Positions 28,638-40,992 of a stretch of DNA of 63,370 nt are shown here, piece by piece; within the stretch, counting starts at the first letter, position 1; each line of letters begins with the position of its first letter. The stretch spans positions 1 to 63,370 of the forward strand of contig JAGYPB010000010.1 of NCBI GenBank assembly GCA_018399135.1, given 5' to 3'. The translations under genes and the position numbers were made by a program. The notes beneath the pieces were generated by a model that was given only the letters and a program-made list of their open reading frames with translations, did not search any database and was not told where the DNA came from. The DNA comes from Deltaproteobacteria bacterium. Its GTDB lineage: Bacteria > Desulfobacterota > Desulfuromonadia > Desulfuromonadales > Geopsychrobacteraceae.

Positions 28638-30941
28638 CTATTTTTTCTTGCTCACCCGAAAGCCCGACTTTTCCAGCGCTGCGGCCAGATTCGTTATCCC
28701 GCAGGAGCAGAAGCCTGCTGCTTGTTTTGCGCTTTATGGCTCATCGTATCCTTGCTCGAACGCATAGTTACAGACTTCCCGTGTTAACCTCGCCACTGCG
28801 CATCGTCAGTGAAATTCCGCTTGCGCTGGATATCAACCTCCTGTACCCGCACCTGCACCTGCTGGCCAACCCTGACCACATCAGCGGGATTTTTGATAAA
28901 GCGGTCGGCGTTGACTGACATGCACCAGCCCATCCCCAGATGAACGCCGATATCGACAAAAGCGCCGAAGGCAGCCACATTGGTGGACAATACCGTTGAG
29001 TGTCATCCCTTCCTTCAGATCAGCCATCCCGGTGACATCCTCACGAAACTACTTTCGCAACAAAGGATTCGCTGCGTGGGTCACGCTCCGGGTTTTTCAG
29101 CTCAGCGACAATATCACGCAGGGGTCGGCAGACCGGACATCCTCACAAACATAGGCTTTCAGGATCAATCTGATCGAGCAGCTCCGGGCGGCTGACCAGG
29201 GTCGGCACATCAATCCCCGCATCCTTGGCCATGGTCGCTACTAATCGATAGCGTTCGGGGTGAACCGCGGTATTATCCAGGGGTTCACTGCCCTGCCGAA
29301 TGCGCAGGAAGCCGGCAGCCTGTTCAAAAGCCTCTGACCGGAAGCGCGGCACTTTGAGCAACTGCTTGCGGGCAGCAAAGGCCCCTGCTCATCACGATAG
29401 CGGACAACCTTTGGCCAGATTTTCACCGGATCCTCGAGACAAAGCGAGAAGGCAGCCCAGCTGGCGGTATTAAGATCGACACCGACATAGTTACCACAGG
29501 ATTCAACGACCCGATCGAGGGATTTTCAGCGCGCTCTGGCTGACGTCAAAGCTGATACTGACCGACACCGATACTCTTGGGATCGACCTGACCAGCTCCG
29601 GCCAGAGGATCCTGCAGCCGGCGGGCGATGGAGACGGCACCACGGACGGTCAGGTCGAGATCAGGAAACCTCACGAGCGATATCGAAGCGGAATAGACGC
29701 TGGCACCGGCTTCACTGACCATGACCACCGGCAATTTCTTACCGGCCTCCTTGAGCGCCGCGCTGGACAAACTGCTCCATTTCGCGCCCGGCCGTGCCGT
29801 TACCAATCGCCACCATCTCGATGTTGTTTATCTATCAGCTGCAACAGATCCTTCCGGCACCGCCCGCCTGACCACCACCGGTATGAGGATAAATGGTGGT
29901 ATGGTCGAGAAAGCGTCCGGTTTCATCGACTGCTGCCAATTTAGACCCGTATCCGTAAACCAGGATCAACCCCGAGCACCCGGTGGTTCCCGGCCGGAGC
30001 AGCCAGAAGCAGGTTGCGGTGTCTCCGGCAAAACACCCGGATCGCCTCTTCGTCTGCGTTCTGTTTGGCCAGCAGGCGTAATTCAACTCGATGGACGGCG
30101 CAATGAGCCGCGCATAGGCATCACCGATCACCGAAACCAGCTTACACTCGCGACACGAAGAATCCCCGGCACCAGCAATTGCGCCAGGCGACCAAGAATT
30201 CATCCTCGGGAGCTTCGATCTGCAAACGCAGAAATTCTTTCCTTTCGGCCCCGGCGCATGGCGAGCATGCGATGGACGGGATCTGTTTGAGCGGCTCGCT
30301 GAAATCGTAGTACATCTCGTACTTGCTCACCGCCCCTTCCTTGCCACGAGCCGGCCCTGAGCGGAAATAATCCTCCGCTCCCAGGTCAGCTCCCACCAAC
30401 GCTCTGGCTGCTGCTGTGTCGGCAAACTGCTCGGCACACATGACCGGCCCCTGCAAGGCTGCAGCTTCATCTGCAACCCCAGTTCGGCACTGACAAAAGG
30501 GGCAGCCAACTGCAAATCGATGGCACCACCCGCAGCAGTAAGCAGTTGCTGTGCCAAAGGTTCCAACCCCGTTCTTTGGCGATGGTCGCCTTGGTACGGC
30601 GCTTCGGCTTGTAGGGCAGATAGAGATCCTCCAGTTCCGTCTTCTGGCGGCAGGAAACGATCCGCGCCTGCAATTCCGGCGTCAGCTTGCCCTGTTCATC
30701 AATGGTTTTAAGAATCGTCCGGCGCCGTTCGTCAAGTTCCTTATGGTAAGCCAGCCGTTCTTCTATCAGGCGAATCTGCACCTCATCGAGTTCGCCGGTC
30801 GCCCTTTGCGGTAGCGGGCGATGAAGGGACTCCGTCGCCTCCCTCTTCAAGCAAGGCAACAGTCTGTTTGATTGATCCCGGCGCCAGACCGGCATCCTCA
30901 CGCAGCAGGGAGATCATATCCATAGGTGGTAATTGCGTCAT
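28638..30941 (-). pseudogene. tex: Tex transcription accessory/RNA-binding protein, multiply frameshifted
   Basis: Read from ATG 30941, the N-terminus is [19 protein letters not shown]..., followed in shifted frames by [44 protein letters not shown] and LEPLAQQL, then pieces of the central YqgF/HhH region. A C-terminal S1 domain follows (ATNVAAFGAFVDIGVHLG, VQVRVQEVDIQRKR, ISLTMRSGEV), and the end is ALEKSGFRVSKKK at TAG 28638. The 2304-nt span suits a normal Tex of about 760 residues. Tex binds nucleic acid and tunes transcription. The many indels fit the error-rich tract that begins here. Confidence 0.85.
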
Positions 30942-31077
30942 GGCTCATCCCATAAAAAGGCGATGCAGAAGTGGTCAATCACAGGTCGCGGGGCATTATA
31001 CGCAGAAGGCCATTATCCGGCCAGGCAAACAAGGAACCAGATCCAAAAAACACCCTCATAAACGTCAGTCCATTCGA

Positions 31078-31585
31078 CTAGCGACCGACGCGTGGATAAT
31101 ACCAGTGAGTCGAAGAGTCACCCTCATCATCAATAAGCCTAATCTGATAACCAAAGGTATAGGCGACAAGCCTGACGTTCAACCAGAGGCAGGGTCACGG
31201 TAAAGGGAATCCGATCCTCAGGGGTTTAAGCCTTTAAAATGAGTCTTGCGATAATCAACCACCAGATTGTCAGCATCCAGCAGGAACAATGTCAATTCAA
31301 CATCAGCAACCCGGGTATACATCATCCGTGAATGCTGAGAAAAAGAGAGCCATCCTGTCATCCGGTAGTGGTCTTCCAGGGTGCATCAGGCGACTATCAA
31401 CTGTCACATAGAATTCTTCCCAGTGCTGTTGGCCTCCAGAACCGGGGTAATTGCTGTGATGGCCTCCTCATCGGCGAGAGGGCACCCAGGTAATGCCCGG
31501 TCGTTGCCTGACAACCGCTTAAGAATAATAGAAACAGCGAACAAAACATCACGACCAGCTTTATTCCGCCTTCATAGCCGGACAC
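31078..31585 (-). pseudogene. Small lipoprotein, frameshifted
   Basis: A GTG at 31585 with GAGGAG upstream opens a product with hydrophobic VVMFCSLFLLFLSGC, a lipobox, then QATTGHYLGALSP. The frame then breaks; later pieces read ADVELTLFLLDADNLVVDYRKTHFKGLNP, VTLPLVERQAC and YQIRLIDDEGDSSTHWYYPRVGR, ending at TAG 31078. Together they suggest a lipoprotein of about 165 residues with a beta-rich domain. I do not recognise the family. It lies divergent from the autotransporter and just downstream of... the tex promoter region on the same strand as tex. Confidence 0.55.
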
Positions 31586-31759
31586 TCCTCGTATGCCTGT
31601 ACCGGTAGATTTGCTACTCCTGCGTTGATCTCTCGAGTTACCGAAGGTTCATTTTATCATATTGTGACTGGTGTGTCCTTAAGAGAAACAGGCACTTGTC
31701 TGATTCCCCTGACAGTTCAAAATTCTTTTCGACAAATTTGACCTTTATTTTGCTCTGTG

Positions 31760-31787
31760 TTGACATCAAAAGAATCACTGATACAGT
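31760..31787 (+). promoter_or_regulatory. Predicted sigma-70 promoter of the autotransporter
   Basis: TTGACA at 31760-31765 and TACAGT at 31782-31787 are separated by 16 bp. Initiation would fall near 31795, giving a leader of about 260 nt that contains the riboswitch. The -35 is consensus and the -10 is moderate. Confidence 0.5.
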
Positions 31788-31863
31788 TACTTATATCGCG
31801 TATAAAGATCTGGTTCGATTTTTTAAAGAGTTGTGCACCCCTTTATTTATTCTGATATCCTGA

Positions 31864-31950
31864 AAAGCCAAACTCTTCGCGAGAAGAGGACGGAAATGTA
31901 CGGATCTGGAGCCATGCGTCATAGTTAAACAGACAGTCAGCTGCCGAAGG
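31864..31950 (+). promoter_or_regulatory. GEMM-I type cyclic-dinucleotide riboswitch
   Basis: The leader shows the GEMM-I aptamer core in order. CCAAA is followed by a 6-bp stem CTCTTC/GAAGAG capped by a GCGA (GNRA) tetraloop, then GACGGAAATGTACGGATCT, which aligns with the consensus GACGCAAAGCnnCGGnnCU. A second arm follows, then ACAGTCAGCTGCCGA, matching the 3' GnUAGCcgGGUUgCCGA side with a small gap. Family knowledge: GEMM-I senses c-di-GMP, and Geobacter variants sense cGAMP. An ungapped alignment puts G at the selectivity position, favouring c-di-GMP, but this tract has indels. A GCCCGG/CCGGGC hairpin at 31964-31992 may be part of the expression platform. Confidence 0.75.
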
Positions 31951-32056
31951 AAGTTTTTCTGTTGCCCGGTTGTTTTTAGTCATACCCCGGGCTTGAATCA
32001 ATTGCACTGTGACACACTGCCACTGTCCTTGCAATTCATTTCAATAGGAGGATGCC

Positions 32057-35000
32057 ATGAAATCCGCGCCCGGTTTTTATCCGACTATCAACATTCCCTA
32101 TCATAAATGGCTCCATCTTCCCAGAAATACCAGTCTGCATTCTCCTACTGATATTGACCCTACCAGCTGGACTGGCTGCTGCACCTGGATGAGTGTCTGA
32201 TTTTTAACGGAATTAGCACCTGTCAAGGGGACTAGCCGCAGGAGTCTATTACAATATCCCTTCCCCCACCCATCTCAACCTTAAACATCAACAGCTTGAT
32301 TTCTGCGATTGAGCCTGTTGCAGGACGCCCGGCATCGGGGCCGCTGAACGTCTCAGGGAACAACACCGTCATCAACAGTGGTAGCGCCAACAAGACAATA
32401 TCCATCGTCATACCGGTGCTGATGCTGTGGGGATCTATTATGTGTCAAAGCAACTCTTAGGCGAAACCTTTGTCGATGATTCTTTTTGGGCGTGTACTTG
32501 TCGGGCTGATCCTGCAGTACCGGGGGCGGCTATGTGGAAATCACCAGCCACAGCGACATCACCACTGACGGAAACAAGTCCCCGGAATTTACGGGCTCAC
32601 AGCGCCAGCGACGGCTACCCGGCCAAGGTAATCAGTCGCCTGGAAAGTTTCGTTGAAGAAAATAACTACCTGTTCGAGATCACCAATGTCCTTGATATCG
32701 CCGGTCTTCCGGCCGCATGACCCTGGATGACAGCTCTGTTCCCGTTCAGGTTGAGGTTATCTTATTGATGAAGATGGACATCCGCCCTCGACGGTGAAGG
32801 GAACAGGGTCGAACACGGTTTATTCACCATCAGCAAAAGACGGAACCTATTCAGTTACTTTCACCGCGGAAGAAAAAGCCGAACAGAATGCATTGAATCT
32901 CGGTAGCCATCACTGTAGCCGTACGCTACGAGGTCGGCAAGGACAAGGATCCAGAATAATGAAGAGCGCACTGACGAAGGACTTCTGCTGGTTATTTTCG
33001 AACATGTTGAAAGTGAAGAAGATGGAGGTGACAGTTTCATCAGGAAGCCGAAGGAGTTTATTTTGTCAATTACGGCGTCAGTAACAAACCGGCACAGGAA
33101 ACGACGCCAACGATCTTTCCTGACCTCAATCAGTATGTCAGTGATCTGCTCACGGCAGCGATGCCGGCAGCAGCGGCGGCAGTGTAACCGTCAACAGCAA
33201 TGGCACAATTGCAACCCATGGTGAAGAATCCCATCGAATCCATGCCTGCAGTATCGGCGGTCAGGGGGCTCCCGGGGAAAATTCAACCTTCTATCTGTTC
33301 TGGGGAAAGTGCACCAACCGCGGGTGGGGGATGGCAATCGCCCGGGCCGGCAGCTGTAACTGCGAACGGTACCCTTACCACCGACAAAAACAACTCCGGG
33401 CGGCATCGTTGTCACTGAAGTGCCGGCGGTGCCAGGGGCGGGCGGTCTGAGTCGGCTACCGACGGCAGACAGGAGGAACCGGTAGACGGTGGGATCCCGC
33501 CGAGGTTTACGGAAGTGCAACGATTGAAACTGCCGGGACTTTTCCAGTGGCATCGTTGCCTTCAGTAACGGCGGAGATGGTGGCAGCGGCGGCAGTACCC
33601 GGCGGCGCGATGGATGCAGGCAAAGGAGGGTTCGGCGGTAAAGGTGGCGAGGTCGTTGTCGACGGCAACTGGAACGTTACCACAGCAGGTGACAAGGATT
33701 TCACGGCATCTGGGCCAAAAGTCTGGGCGGCAATGCCGGAAACGGCGGTAGTGGTGGCTGGTTGTCGGTGATCCGGGATGGGGGCGGCCAGGCCACCGAC
33801 GGCGGCAGTGTCACATTGTCCAGCGGTGGCGAAATTTGCACTGAAGGTGACAATTCTTATGGTCTGTACGCCCAGAGTGTCGGTGGCTTCGGTGGCAGTG
33901 GTGGCTCGAGTTGGGGACTTCTGTTCTGTATTCCTATGGCGGCGACGGAAACAGTGGCGGTGGCGGTGATGTTGGAGTTGATCAACACCGACAGTGGCAA
34001 GATAACGACCACCGGCGACCATAGTCATGCCATTCCACCCAGACATCGGCGGCGGTGGCGGCAGCGGTGGTGGGCAGGTGCTATTGTCAGTATCGGAGTG
34101 AACCGGAGCCGCCGGAGGTTTTGGCGGTTCTGTCGATGTAGAAAATTCCGCTGGCTGGAGACTTCCCGAAAAGGTGCTTGATGGCATTCTTGCACAAAGT
34201 ATCGGCGGGGGCGGCGGCGACGGTGGGAGTAGTGTAGCTGGTTGCCATTGGTGGCAGCGGCAGCAAAACCAGTGACGGTGGCGATGTCGCGGTGCTCAAT
34301 CGCGCACACTATCACCGACGGCGAACTGTCCTAATGGCATTTTTGGCAGAAAGTATCGGTGGTGGTGCGTTCCGGCGGTCGTCTCGGGGGTTATTCAGTA
34401 TCGGCGGTTCCGCGGTTCCGGCGGTTCCGCCGGGATCGTCACGGTAGTTAACGAAGGCAGTATCCTTACTCAAAAAGAATGAGTCCTACGGTATCTTTGC
34501 CCAGAGCATCGGCGCGGTGGCGGTGGCGCAGCGGTGGTGGCGCCACCAGCGTTGGAAAGCCGGTGTTACCGTCTCCATCGGCGGCAAAGGAGCCAGGGGA
34601 GGTGACGGCAAAGCGGTAGAAGTGACCAACCGTGAAGACAGCAGCACACTGAGGGTAATCGCTCCTACGGCATTTTTGCTCAGAGCGTCGGCGGTGGTGG
34701 TGGCGATGGCGGCTTCGCCATCAGCGGATCTGGGTGGGGATTTGCCGTTGTCGGTGGCGGCGGCGGCAAGTGGGGGCAATGCCGGCACGGTTGACGTTGT
34801 CATGTCTGAAACCCATTAGCACTCAAGGTGAAGAAGCCTATGGCATTTTTGCCCAGAGTGTCGGTGGTGGCGGTGGATCTGGTGGCTTCGGCATCGTGGG
34901 AAGTTACGGCGGTAGCGGTATCGGCGTCAACTCCGGGGCTGGGTGGTTCCGGAGGTGTTGGCGGCACCAGTGAAACGGTTACCGTCGATATCGATGGAAC

Positions 35001-38000
35001 CATCAACACGTCCGGTCTGCGTGCTCACGGCATCATGGCTCAGAGCGTCGGCGGCGGCGGAGGTGACGGCGGCTTCGCGATTGCCGGCAGCATTGGTGGC
35101 GGTACCAGCGTCAATCTTGCCTTTATGGCGACGGCGGCAGCGGAAATACCGGCGGGGATGTACAGATCAACGGCAACGCCATCATTACTACGGAAAGCAA
35201 TGAGGCCCATGGCATGTTTGCCCAGAGCGTCGGTGGCAGCGGTGGTGGTGGCGGTTTTGGCGTCTCGGCCAGTTTAGGAGGTGGAACCAGCTTGAATTTA
35301 GCATTCGGCGGCGAAGGTGGTGACGGGAGTTCTGCAGGCAATGATGGATCGGCAGAGCGGCTACACCCTTGATGGAACAATCACGACCTATGGCGATCGT
35401 GCCTATGGCATTCTGGCCTCAAAGCGTCGGTGGTGGCGGTGGCATGGGTGAGCAGCGCTATCCGGCGCGTTACTTGGCTCCGGCGGCGATTACCATGGGC
35501 TTTGGGGTGATGGAGGCACCGGTGGTCTGGGAGAGGTAGTGGCCCATAACGCCGCCGACATTACTACATCTGGGCAGCAAAGTTACGGAATACTGGCTCA
35601 GAGTGTCGGGTGGTGGCGGCGGTGCAGGCGGTCTGAGTATCACCGGCGCTGTCACTGCCTTTGGCGGTCTGTCGCTGGCCATGGGTGGCACAGGGTGGGA
35701 GAAGGCAATACCGGCGGCGACGTAACCCCTTTAACAGCGGCGCCATCCAAACTCACGATGAATATTCCTATGGCATCTTTGCCCAGAGTATTGGCGGCAA
35801 GGGCGGCGCCGGTGGTTCCAGCGGCTCGGTCATGGCCAACTTCAGCAGTTTTATCGAAATCCCGCCGCCTTACCCTTCCGGCAGTGTCAATATCGCGATC
35901 AGTCTGGGCGGCGATGGCGGCACAGGTGGGAGGGCAGGAGCAGTGATGGTGGTTAACAGCGGTGCTGTTATTACGCAAGGCCATCACGCTTATGGTATCT
36001 CACCAAAGTGTTGGTGGTGGCGGCGGCGATGGCGGCAAAGGGGTCGCCGTAACCGCCAACATATCTAAACCCGGCATTCCCGAAATGCCCGATGAACAAA
36101 TCGACGTACAGGTGGATTTTGCGATGGCCATCGGTGGTGACGGCGGTAGCGGCAATCACGGCGGCAGCGTTGATGTTGACAACCACGATGTCATTGATAC
36201 TTCAGGCATCGGCGCGCACGGTATCTTTGCCCAAAGCGCTGGTGGCGGCGGTGGCAGCGGGGGGATGCCTCGATCCATGATCCTGAGTATTGATCTGAAT
36301 AACTGTGTGAATATGATCCGCCTCCCGATCCTACTCAGTATCAGTACCGGGGCAACCCTGAGCATAGGAGGGAAAGGTGGGGCAGCTGGTGACAGCGGAA
36401 CAGTCACTGTGACGAATGAAGGAATGATTGTCACACGCGGAGCCGATGCATTCGGCATCCTGGCCCAGAGTGTTGGGGGGAGGCGGCGTCGGTGGAAGCG
36501 GCTACCATGGCCTCGACTGGTGGGATTTCGGCGTATCAGAAGAAAAAAATGAACAATTTCTCGATATACTTCCGGTGCAGGACGAAGGTGATCTGCACAT
36601 CACCTTGGGCGGCTATGGCGCCGGCGCGGTGGTGACGGTGACGCGGTGACAGTGAGCAACATTGGCAGCATTTTCAATTTTGGTGATGGGTCACTAGGTA
36701 TTCTGGCCCAAAGTATCGGTGGCGGTGGCGGGTTCAGGTGGCGTCGGCGCAGTCGGCGGCGACGGATCGATTGGCCTGGGCGGTGGCGGTGGTGTCGCCG
36801 GAGATGGCGGTGTTGCTTACATTGATCTGCTCGGCAGCATACTAACCCGTGGTGTAGCCGCGCACGGCATTTCTTTGCCCAAAGTGTCGGCGGTGGCGGT
36901 GGCTATGCCGTATAAATACTTGACCGGGGCATCAAGGATTTCGGAATCAATTTTGCTATTTGGTCGTGACGGCGGCAATGCCGGTGACGGCGCGATATCT
37001 ATATCCACAGTGAAGGAGACATCACCACGCCAGGCGATGCTGCGGTGGGTATCTATGCGCAGAGCGTTGGTGGCGGCGGTGGATTAGGGGCGGCAACATC
37101 GGCTATGGTTTTGATTGTCGGGCAGTGCCGGCGGCGGCGGCGACGGTGGTCGAGTTGAACTCGATCACACCGGCAACATCACCACTTACGGCGACTACGC
37201 TCACGGAATCGTCGCTCAGAGCGGGGTCGGCGGTGCCGGGACTACGGCGGCGACGTCGTTGTCAGGATCAACGGCGATATCACCGTGCACGGCGAAGGAG
37301 CGCTGGCCGTCATCGCCCAGAGCGAAGGAGCTGCAGGCAGGAAAACACAGATATCATCTACGAGGGCGGTACCATCAACGGCAACAATGACTCAGCAGTT
37401 CGCTTTTTGAGGGCATGCATAACACATTTACCAACCAGGGTGTCGTTACCACGCACGGTGGGACCGCCGGCACCGCGATCCTGGCAAGCAGCGGAAATGA
37501 CCACATTCATAATCACGGCACCATAACCGGCGCGGTACAGCTTGGTGACGGCAGCAACAGCTTCACCAATCACGCCGCCAGCTTCTTTAATGCCGGAACC
37601 GCCATCAATCTGGGAACCGGCAACAATTCGAGCAACAGCGGCACCTTATCTCCAGGAGGAGGTGGTCATATTGAACATTCCAGCCTGACAGGCCATCTGA
37701 TACAAACCGAAGAGGGTCTTTCTCGCCATTGACGTTGACGTCCTTGCACCGTCATCAGGCTGACTATCTCGCAGTGTCCGGAACGGCTGAGATATCAGGC
37801 TTGATTGGAGGGATTCAGTCATCAAAGGATATTCACAACCAGGAAAGTTCAACATTCCGATCGTGATGGCTGATAATGGTCTCACTACGACAGAATTGAG
37901 TCTGGTTCAGAGACAATCTGCCGTCGCGAACTTCTCTCTGGATGTCACCCTGGTTCCAGTCTTCATCTTAACTACATGAGGTCAATTTCACCCATCCGAA

Positions 38001-39184
38001 GCTTAACCGCAATCAGACAGTGATCGTGGAACATATCAACGCCATCCAAAGCACAGGAGGCTCAGCAGCCTTTGCCCCCCTGGCTGCGGCCCTGTTCGAT
38101 GTGGCAGATGGGGCAGCCCTTGGCGCAGCCTATAATCAGCTGAGCCCGGAAACCCATCTGGGCACCGGAAATGTGACAGTGTCAGCCAATCAGCAGTTTT
38201 CCAACGCTATGCTGAGCTGTCAGCCGTTCAAGTTGGAACCCAGCGTTTTGCCACTCGAGATCGATTGCAACTGGCTGCGTATATCAGGTCGCGAGCTCAC
38301 TGTATCTCCCCGTCAAACCTGCACACTGGGCTATCAGGAACAGGCCTTCGGTTTCAGTGGTGGTATCCAGCGCGAAGTCAGTGATACAACTTTCATGTCG
38401 GTACTGCCATTTCATATGAAAAACAGTCGTCTGGTGTTCTAAAAATCTGCTCAAAAAAACCGAGGGAGATCGTTTTCAGGCAGGGGATGATGTTCAAACG
38501 TCGCCAGCAGGCAACGATGGCATCAGTGGGCATCAGTTTCGTTATGGTGATTACGATTCCACCTGATATCTCGGATCAGTTGCAGCCCGGTCTTCGTGCC
38601 ACCAGTTCACAGGATATGCACTTTTATCATTGCGAGGTCGTTCAAGTACATACCCTTGAAAACAACAACTGGTACGTCCGCCCGATGATTGATGCCGGCT
38701 GTAATCTACAGCCATCCTTGACTCCTTTTAAGGAGCGTGATGCAGGAGGCGCAAATTTTAATCGTTAAAAAACGCCGGGAAAACTATTTCAATATCAACC
38801 CGGCCCTTGAGTTTGGCGCCGAACTTCAAATGAGCCGGATATTCTGACCCGAATTTACGCCCGTGTCGGCGGAATTCGCTATCTCGGCGGAAGCAACCCT
38901 GAAATTACCGCGACGATGGAAGGGACTCCTGATAGGAGGGATCCATTAAAGATCGAAGGCGACATGGATAAATCTTATCTCTGGACCTGACATTGGGAAT
39001 AAAAACACCCTGCAACGTGATCAGGTCGGATTACGTCTTGAGTACTCGTCAGCTGTCGAGAAACACCAGAATGGCTAGCGGTTTTGTCAAGTTGACGATC
39101 CCCTCTGATGGTCAAAGGAGCTGAGGTTGAAGTCTCTATGAGAACCAACAGGGTCGTCTTGCTATAGACTGCTTCATAGCCTGA
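32057..39184 (+). pseudogene. Giant glycine-rich repeat autotransporter, multiply frameshifted
   Basis: AGGAGG precedes ATG 32057. An extended N-terminus (HKWLHLPRNTSLHS) leads in a shifted frame to a signal peptide LLILTLPAGLAAAP. From 33.2 to 37.3 kb the passenger consists of about 20 units built around (Y/H)GI(F/L)AQSVGGGGGxGG, then a smoother beta-helix part (HNHGTITGAVQLGDGSNSF). From about 38.0 kb come autotransporter linker and barrel features (AALGAAYNQLSPETHLGTG, QAFGFSGGIQREVSD, RPMIDAGCNLQ). I place the end at TGA 39184. It should be an outer-membrane adhesin-like surface protein of over 2300 residues. Many indels break it. The upstream riboswitch suggests second-messenger control. 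Confidence 0.7.
33236..37330 (+). repeat. Tandem AQSVGGGGG-type repeats in the autotransporter passenger
   Basis: About 20 recurrences of the unit core (Y/H)GI(F/L/M)AQS(V/I)GGGGG(S/D)GG occur at spacings of roughly 150-240 bp. Clear ones start near 33868, 34184, 34492, 34670, 34835, 35025, 35205, 35580, 35770, 35990, 36215, 36450, 36690, 36865 and 37045. Each is preceded by a variable stretch with D/N-x-G-x-I-x-T-x-G turns, as in beta-solenoid passengers. The first and last units are degenerate. Confidence 0.75.
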
Positions 39185-39190
39185 TTGCTC

Positions 39191-39232
39191 GCACTGATTC
39201 GGGCGGTTACAAGGGACAGCCCGAATCAGTGC
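39191..39232 (+). terminator. Perfect hairpin after the autotransporter
   Basis: GCACTGATTCGGGC and GCCCGAATCAGTGC form a perfect 14-bp stem around a 14-nt loop, 6 bp after the proposed autotransporter stop and just before the end of a convergent small gene. There is no T-run. Termination is the likely role, possibly bidirectional. Confidence 0.6.
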
Positions 39233-39241
39233 AGACAGTCA

Positions 39242-39695
39242 TTATGGAGCTAAAGCCTTCGACTGAAAATTAAAATGCAGCAGGGCATATGAGCCAAGCT
39301 TGTCAACCAGACTCAAGGTGTGATTTCCGCCTCAATTCCGAGCTATAGTTGGCCTTGACCCGGTAGGTTACGACATCACGCTCGATAGCACCGGTGGTCA
39401 TGGTTTTACTGGTCGATCTGAAGCGCGGTTGGTCAAAATCCTGTAACTCACCAATGCGGGCTAGATAATCCATCATCTTGCTTGGGATCATCGTCACTGA
39501 CCCGCTTCAAGGCTTCCCTCATCCAGCAATGCCTTCGCCGTAATCGATATCCCAGCGACTTAATTGCGCAACCGCCTGTTCGATATAAGGAACCGCCGTT
39601 GGATCAAAACGAGTCGATTGGACATAACCATAGCTGAAATAGATACTGACGGCGGTCAAAACGATAAAGAACACATAAACAATAAATTTTTTCAC
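39242..39695 (-). pseudogene. Small membrane-anchored protein of unknown function, frameshifted
   Basis: A GTG at 39695 with AAGGAA upstream starts a product with one N-terminal membrane segment (KKFIVYVFFIVLTAVSIYFSYGY), then RFDPTAVPYIEQAVAQLSRWDI. After a frame slip come ALLDEGSLEA, DDPSKMMDYLARIGELQDFDQPRF, TTGAIERDVVTYRVKANYSSE and, in a further frame, LSLVDKLGSYALLHFNFQSKALAP, ending at TAA 39242. That gives about 150 residues with an exported alpha+beta domain. I do not recognise a family. It is convergent with the autotransporter. Confidence 0.55.
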
Positions 39696-39802
39696 GACTG
39701 ATTCCTTGAAAAATCGTTGCCAGACAAGTCAAAGTAACCGATATTCATCAGTGAAAACAAGAAAAATATCTCCGCTGTGACCCTTATCAGATAAGAAGAA
39801 CT

Positions 39803-40966
39803 ATGCCCGACCAAAAGCTTCATTCACCTTCAATAGCGCTGGTTCTGATCGGTGGCATCCTCGGTCTGATGGTGGCCATGGGGACTGACGCTTCGCTTAC
39901 ACGCCGATCCTGCCGTTGATGCAGCGCGATCTGGGAATGAGCAATACCTCTCGCCGGCTGGCTGGCCGGGCTCAATTACCTGGGGTACCTGATGGGTGCC
40001 ATCCCCCGTTCCCCATCCCGCGGCTGCTGGGAGTGCGCCTGCTTACCGGATCGTCCCTGCTTTTGTGCCTCCTCACCACGGCTCATGGGATTGGACCGTG
40101 TCCGCTCTCTGGTGGGGTGGATTACGGCTGGTCAGCGGCATCACCAGCGCTATCCTCTTTGTGCTGATCTCCGAGGTCGGTGATGCTCTCAGACGTCATG
40201 GCCTTGCTCACCGCACGGTACCCTACAGCGGAGCCGGTCTGGGGATCGCTTTAACCGGCGCTCATGATTCCGGTGCTGATTACTACTGGGGGTGGAGCGG
40301 TGCCTGATTGGCGCCGGTATCGCTGCAGCACTTCTGGCCGCAGCCGGTATTCTTTTGGGTCGCCAACAGGGCGCGCTGGTGCCGCCGCAGACTGGAAACA
40401 GCCTGATCAACAGCCAACGTAGCAGCGTCTATCCGCTTCGTAACTGGCCTACTTTTTAAGGCCTCGGTTACGTAGTCTCTGCGACCTTATCGTTGCTCTG
40501 ATTGCTGCAACCCCCGGTCTTTCACGGCTGGCTCCTGAGTTGGGGTGGCGGCTGGTCTGGCGGCAGTCCCGTCGACCTTTGATCTCGGGCCATCTGCCCG
40601 CCACTACTCCCCACGCATGGCATTGATTGCGGCCTACGCTCTGCAGGCCAGCGGCATTATGGTGAGTGTGTTTTTCAACCTCCATCACCGCCTGTTGTTC
40701 GCAGCGGCGAGCTTTGGTGGTACCTTCTTGGGAATTGTCGCTTTGACCCTCGCTGAAGGCCAACGTCGTATGCCGGGCTGACAGCCGCTGGATTACCGCC
40801 TTTTTAACCGCCGCTTTTGGCATCGGTCAGGTTCTCGGCCTGATTGTCGTTATCACCTTGCCGACCGGCACGACGGTTTTGTTTCGCCTCGTTGCTGGCA
40901 ATGGCTTGTGTTGTAATCAGCCTCATCGTTTCCGGATCTGGATCCACATTTCCCCCAAACCCTTAA
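39803..40966 (+). pseudogene. MFS transporter (YbfB/YjiJ-like), frameshifted
   Basis: Starting at ATG 39803, the first helix reads SIALVLIGGILGLMVAMG, then in shifted frames RFAYTPILPLMQRDLGMSNT, WLAGLNYLGYLMGA, RLVSGITSAILFVLISEVGDAL, ALIAAYALQASGIMVSVFF and ITAFLTAAFGIGQVLGLIVVI, ending FASLLAMACVVISLIVSG before TAA 40966. The span allows about 388 residues with 12 helices. The early RFAYTPILPLM motif is typical of YbfB/YjiJ-type MFS proteins; the substrate is unknown. It lies within the error-rich tract. Confidence 0.7.
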
Positions 40967-40992
40967 ACCCACAACAGAAAGGGATAATAATT

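Noticed and set aside
33191-37530. Many long overlapping frames on both strands rich in Gly, Pro, Thr or Ala
   Set aside because: They are shadows of the GGC/GGT-rich autotransporter repeats read in other frames. Only the frames giving AQSVGGGGG units make sense.
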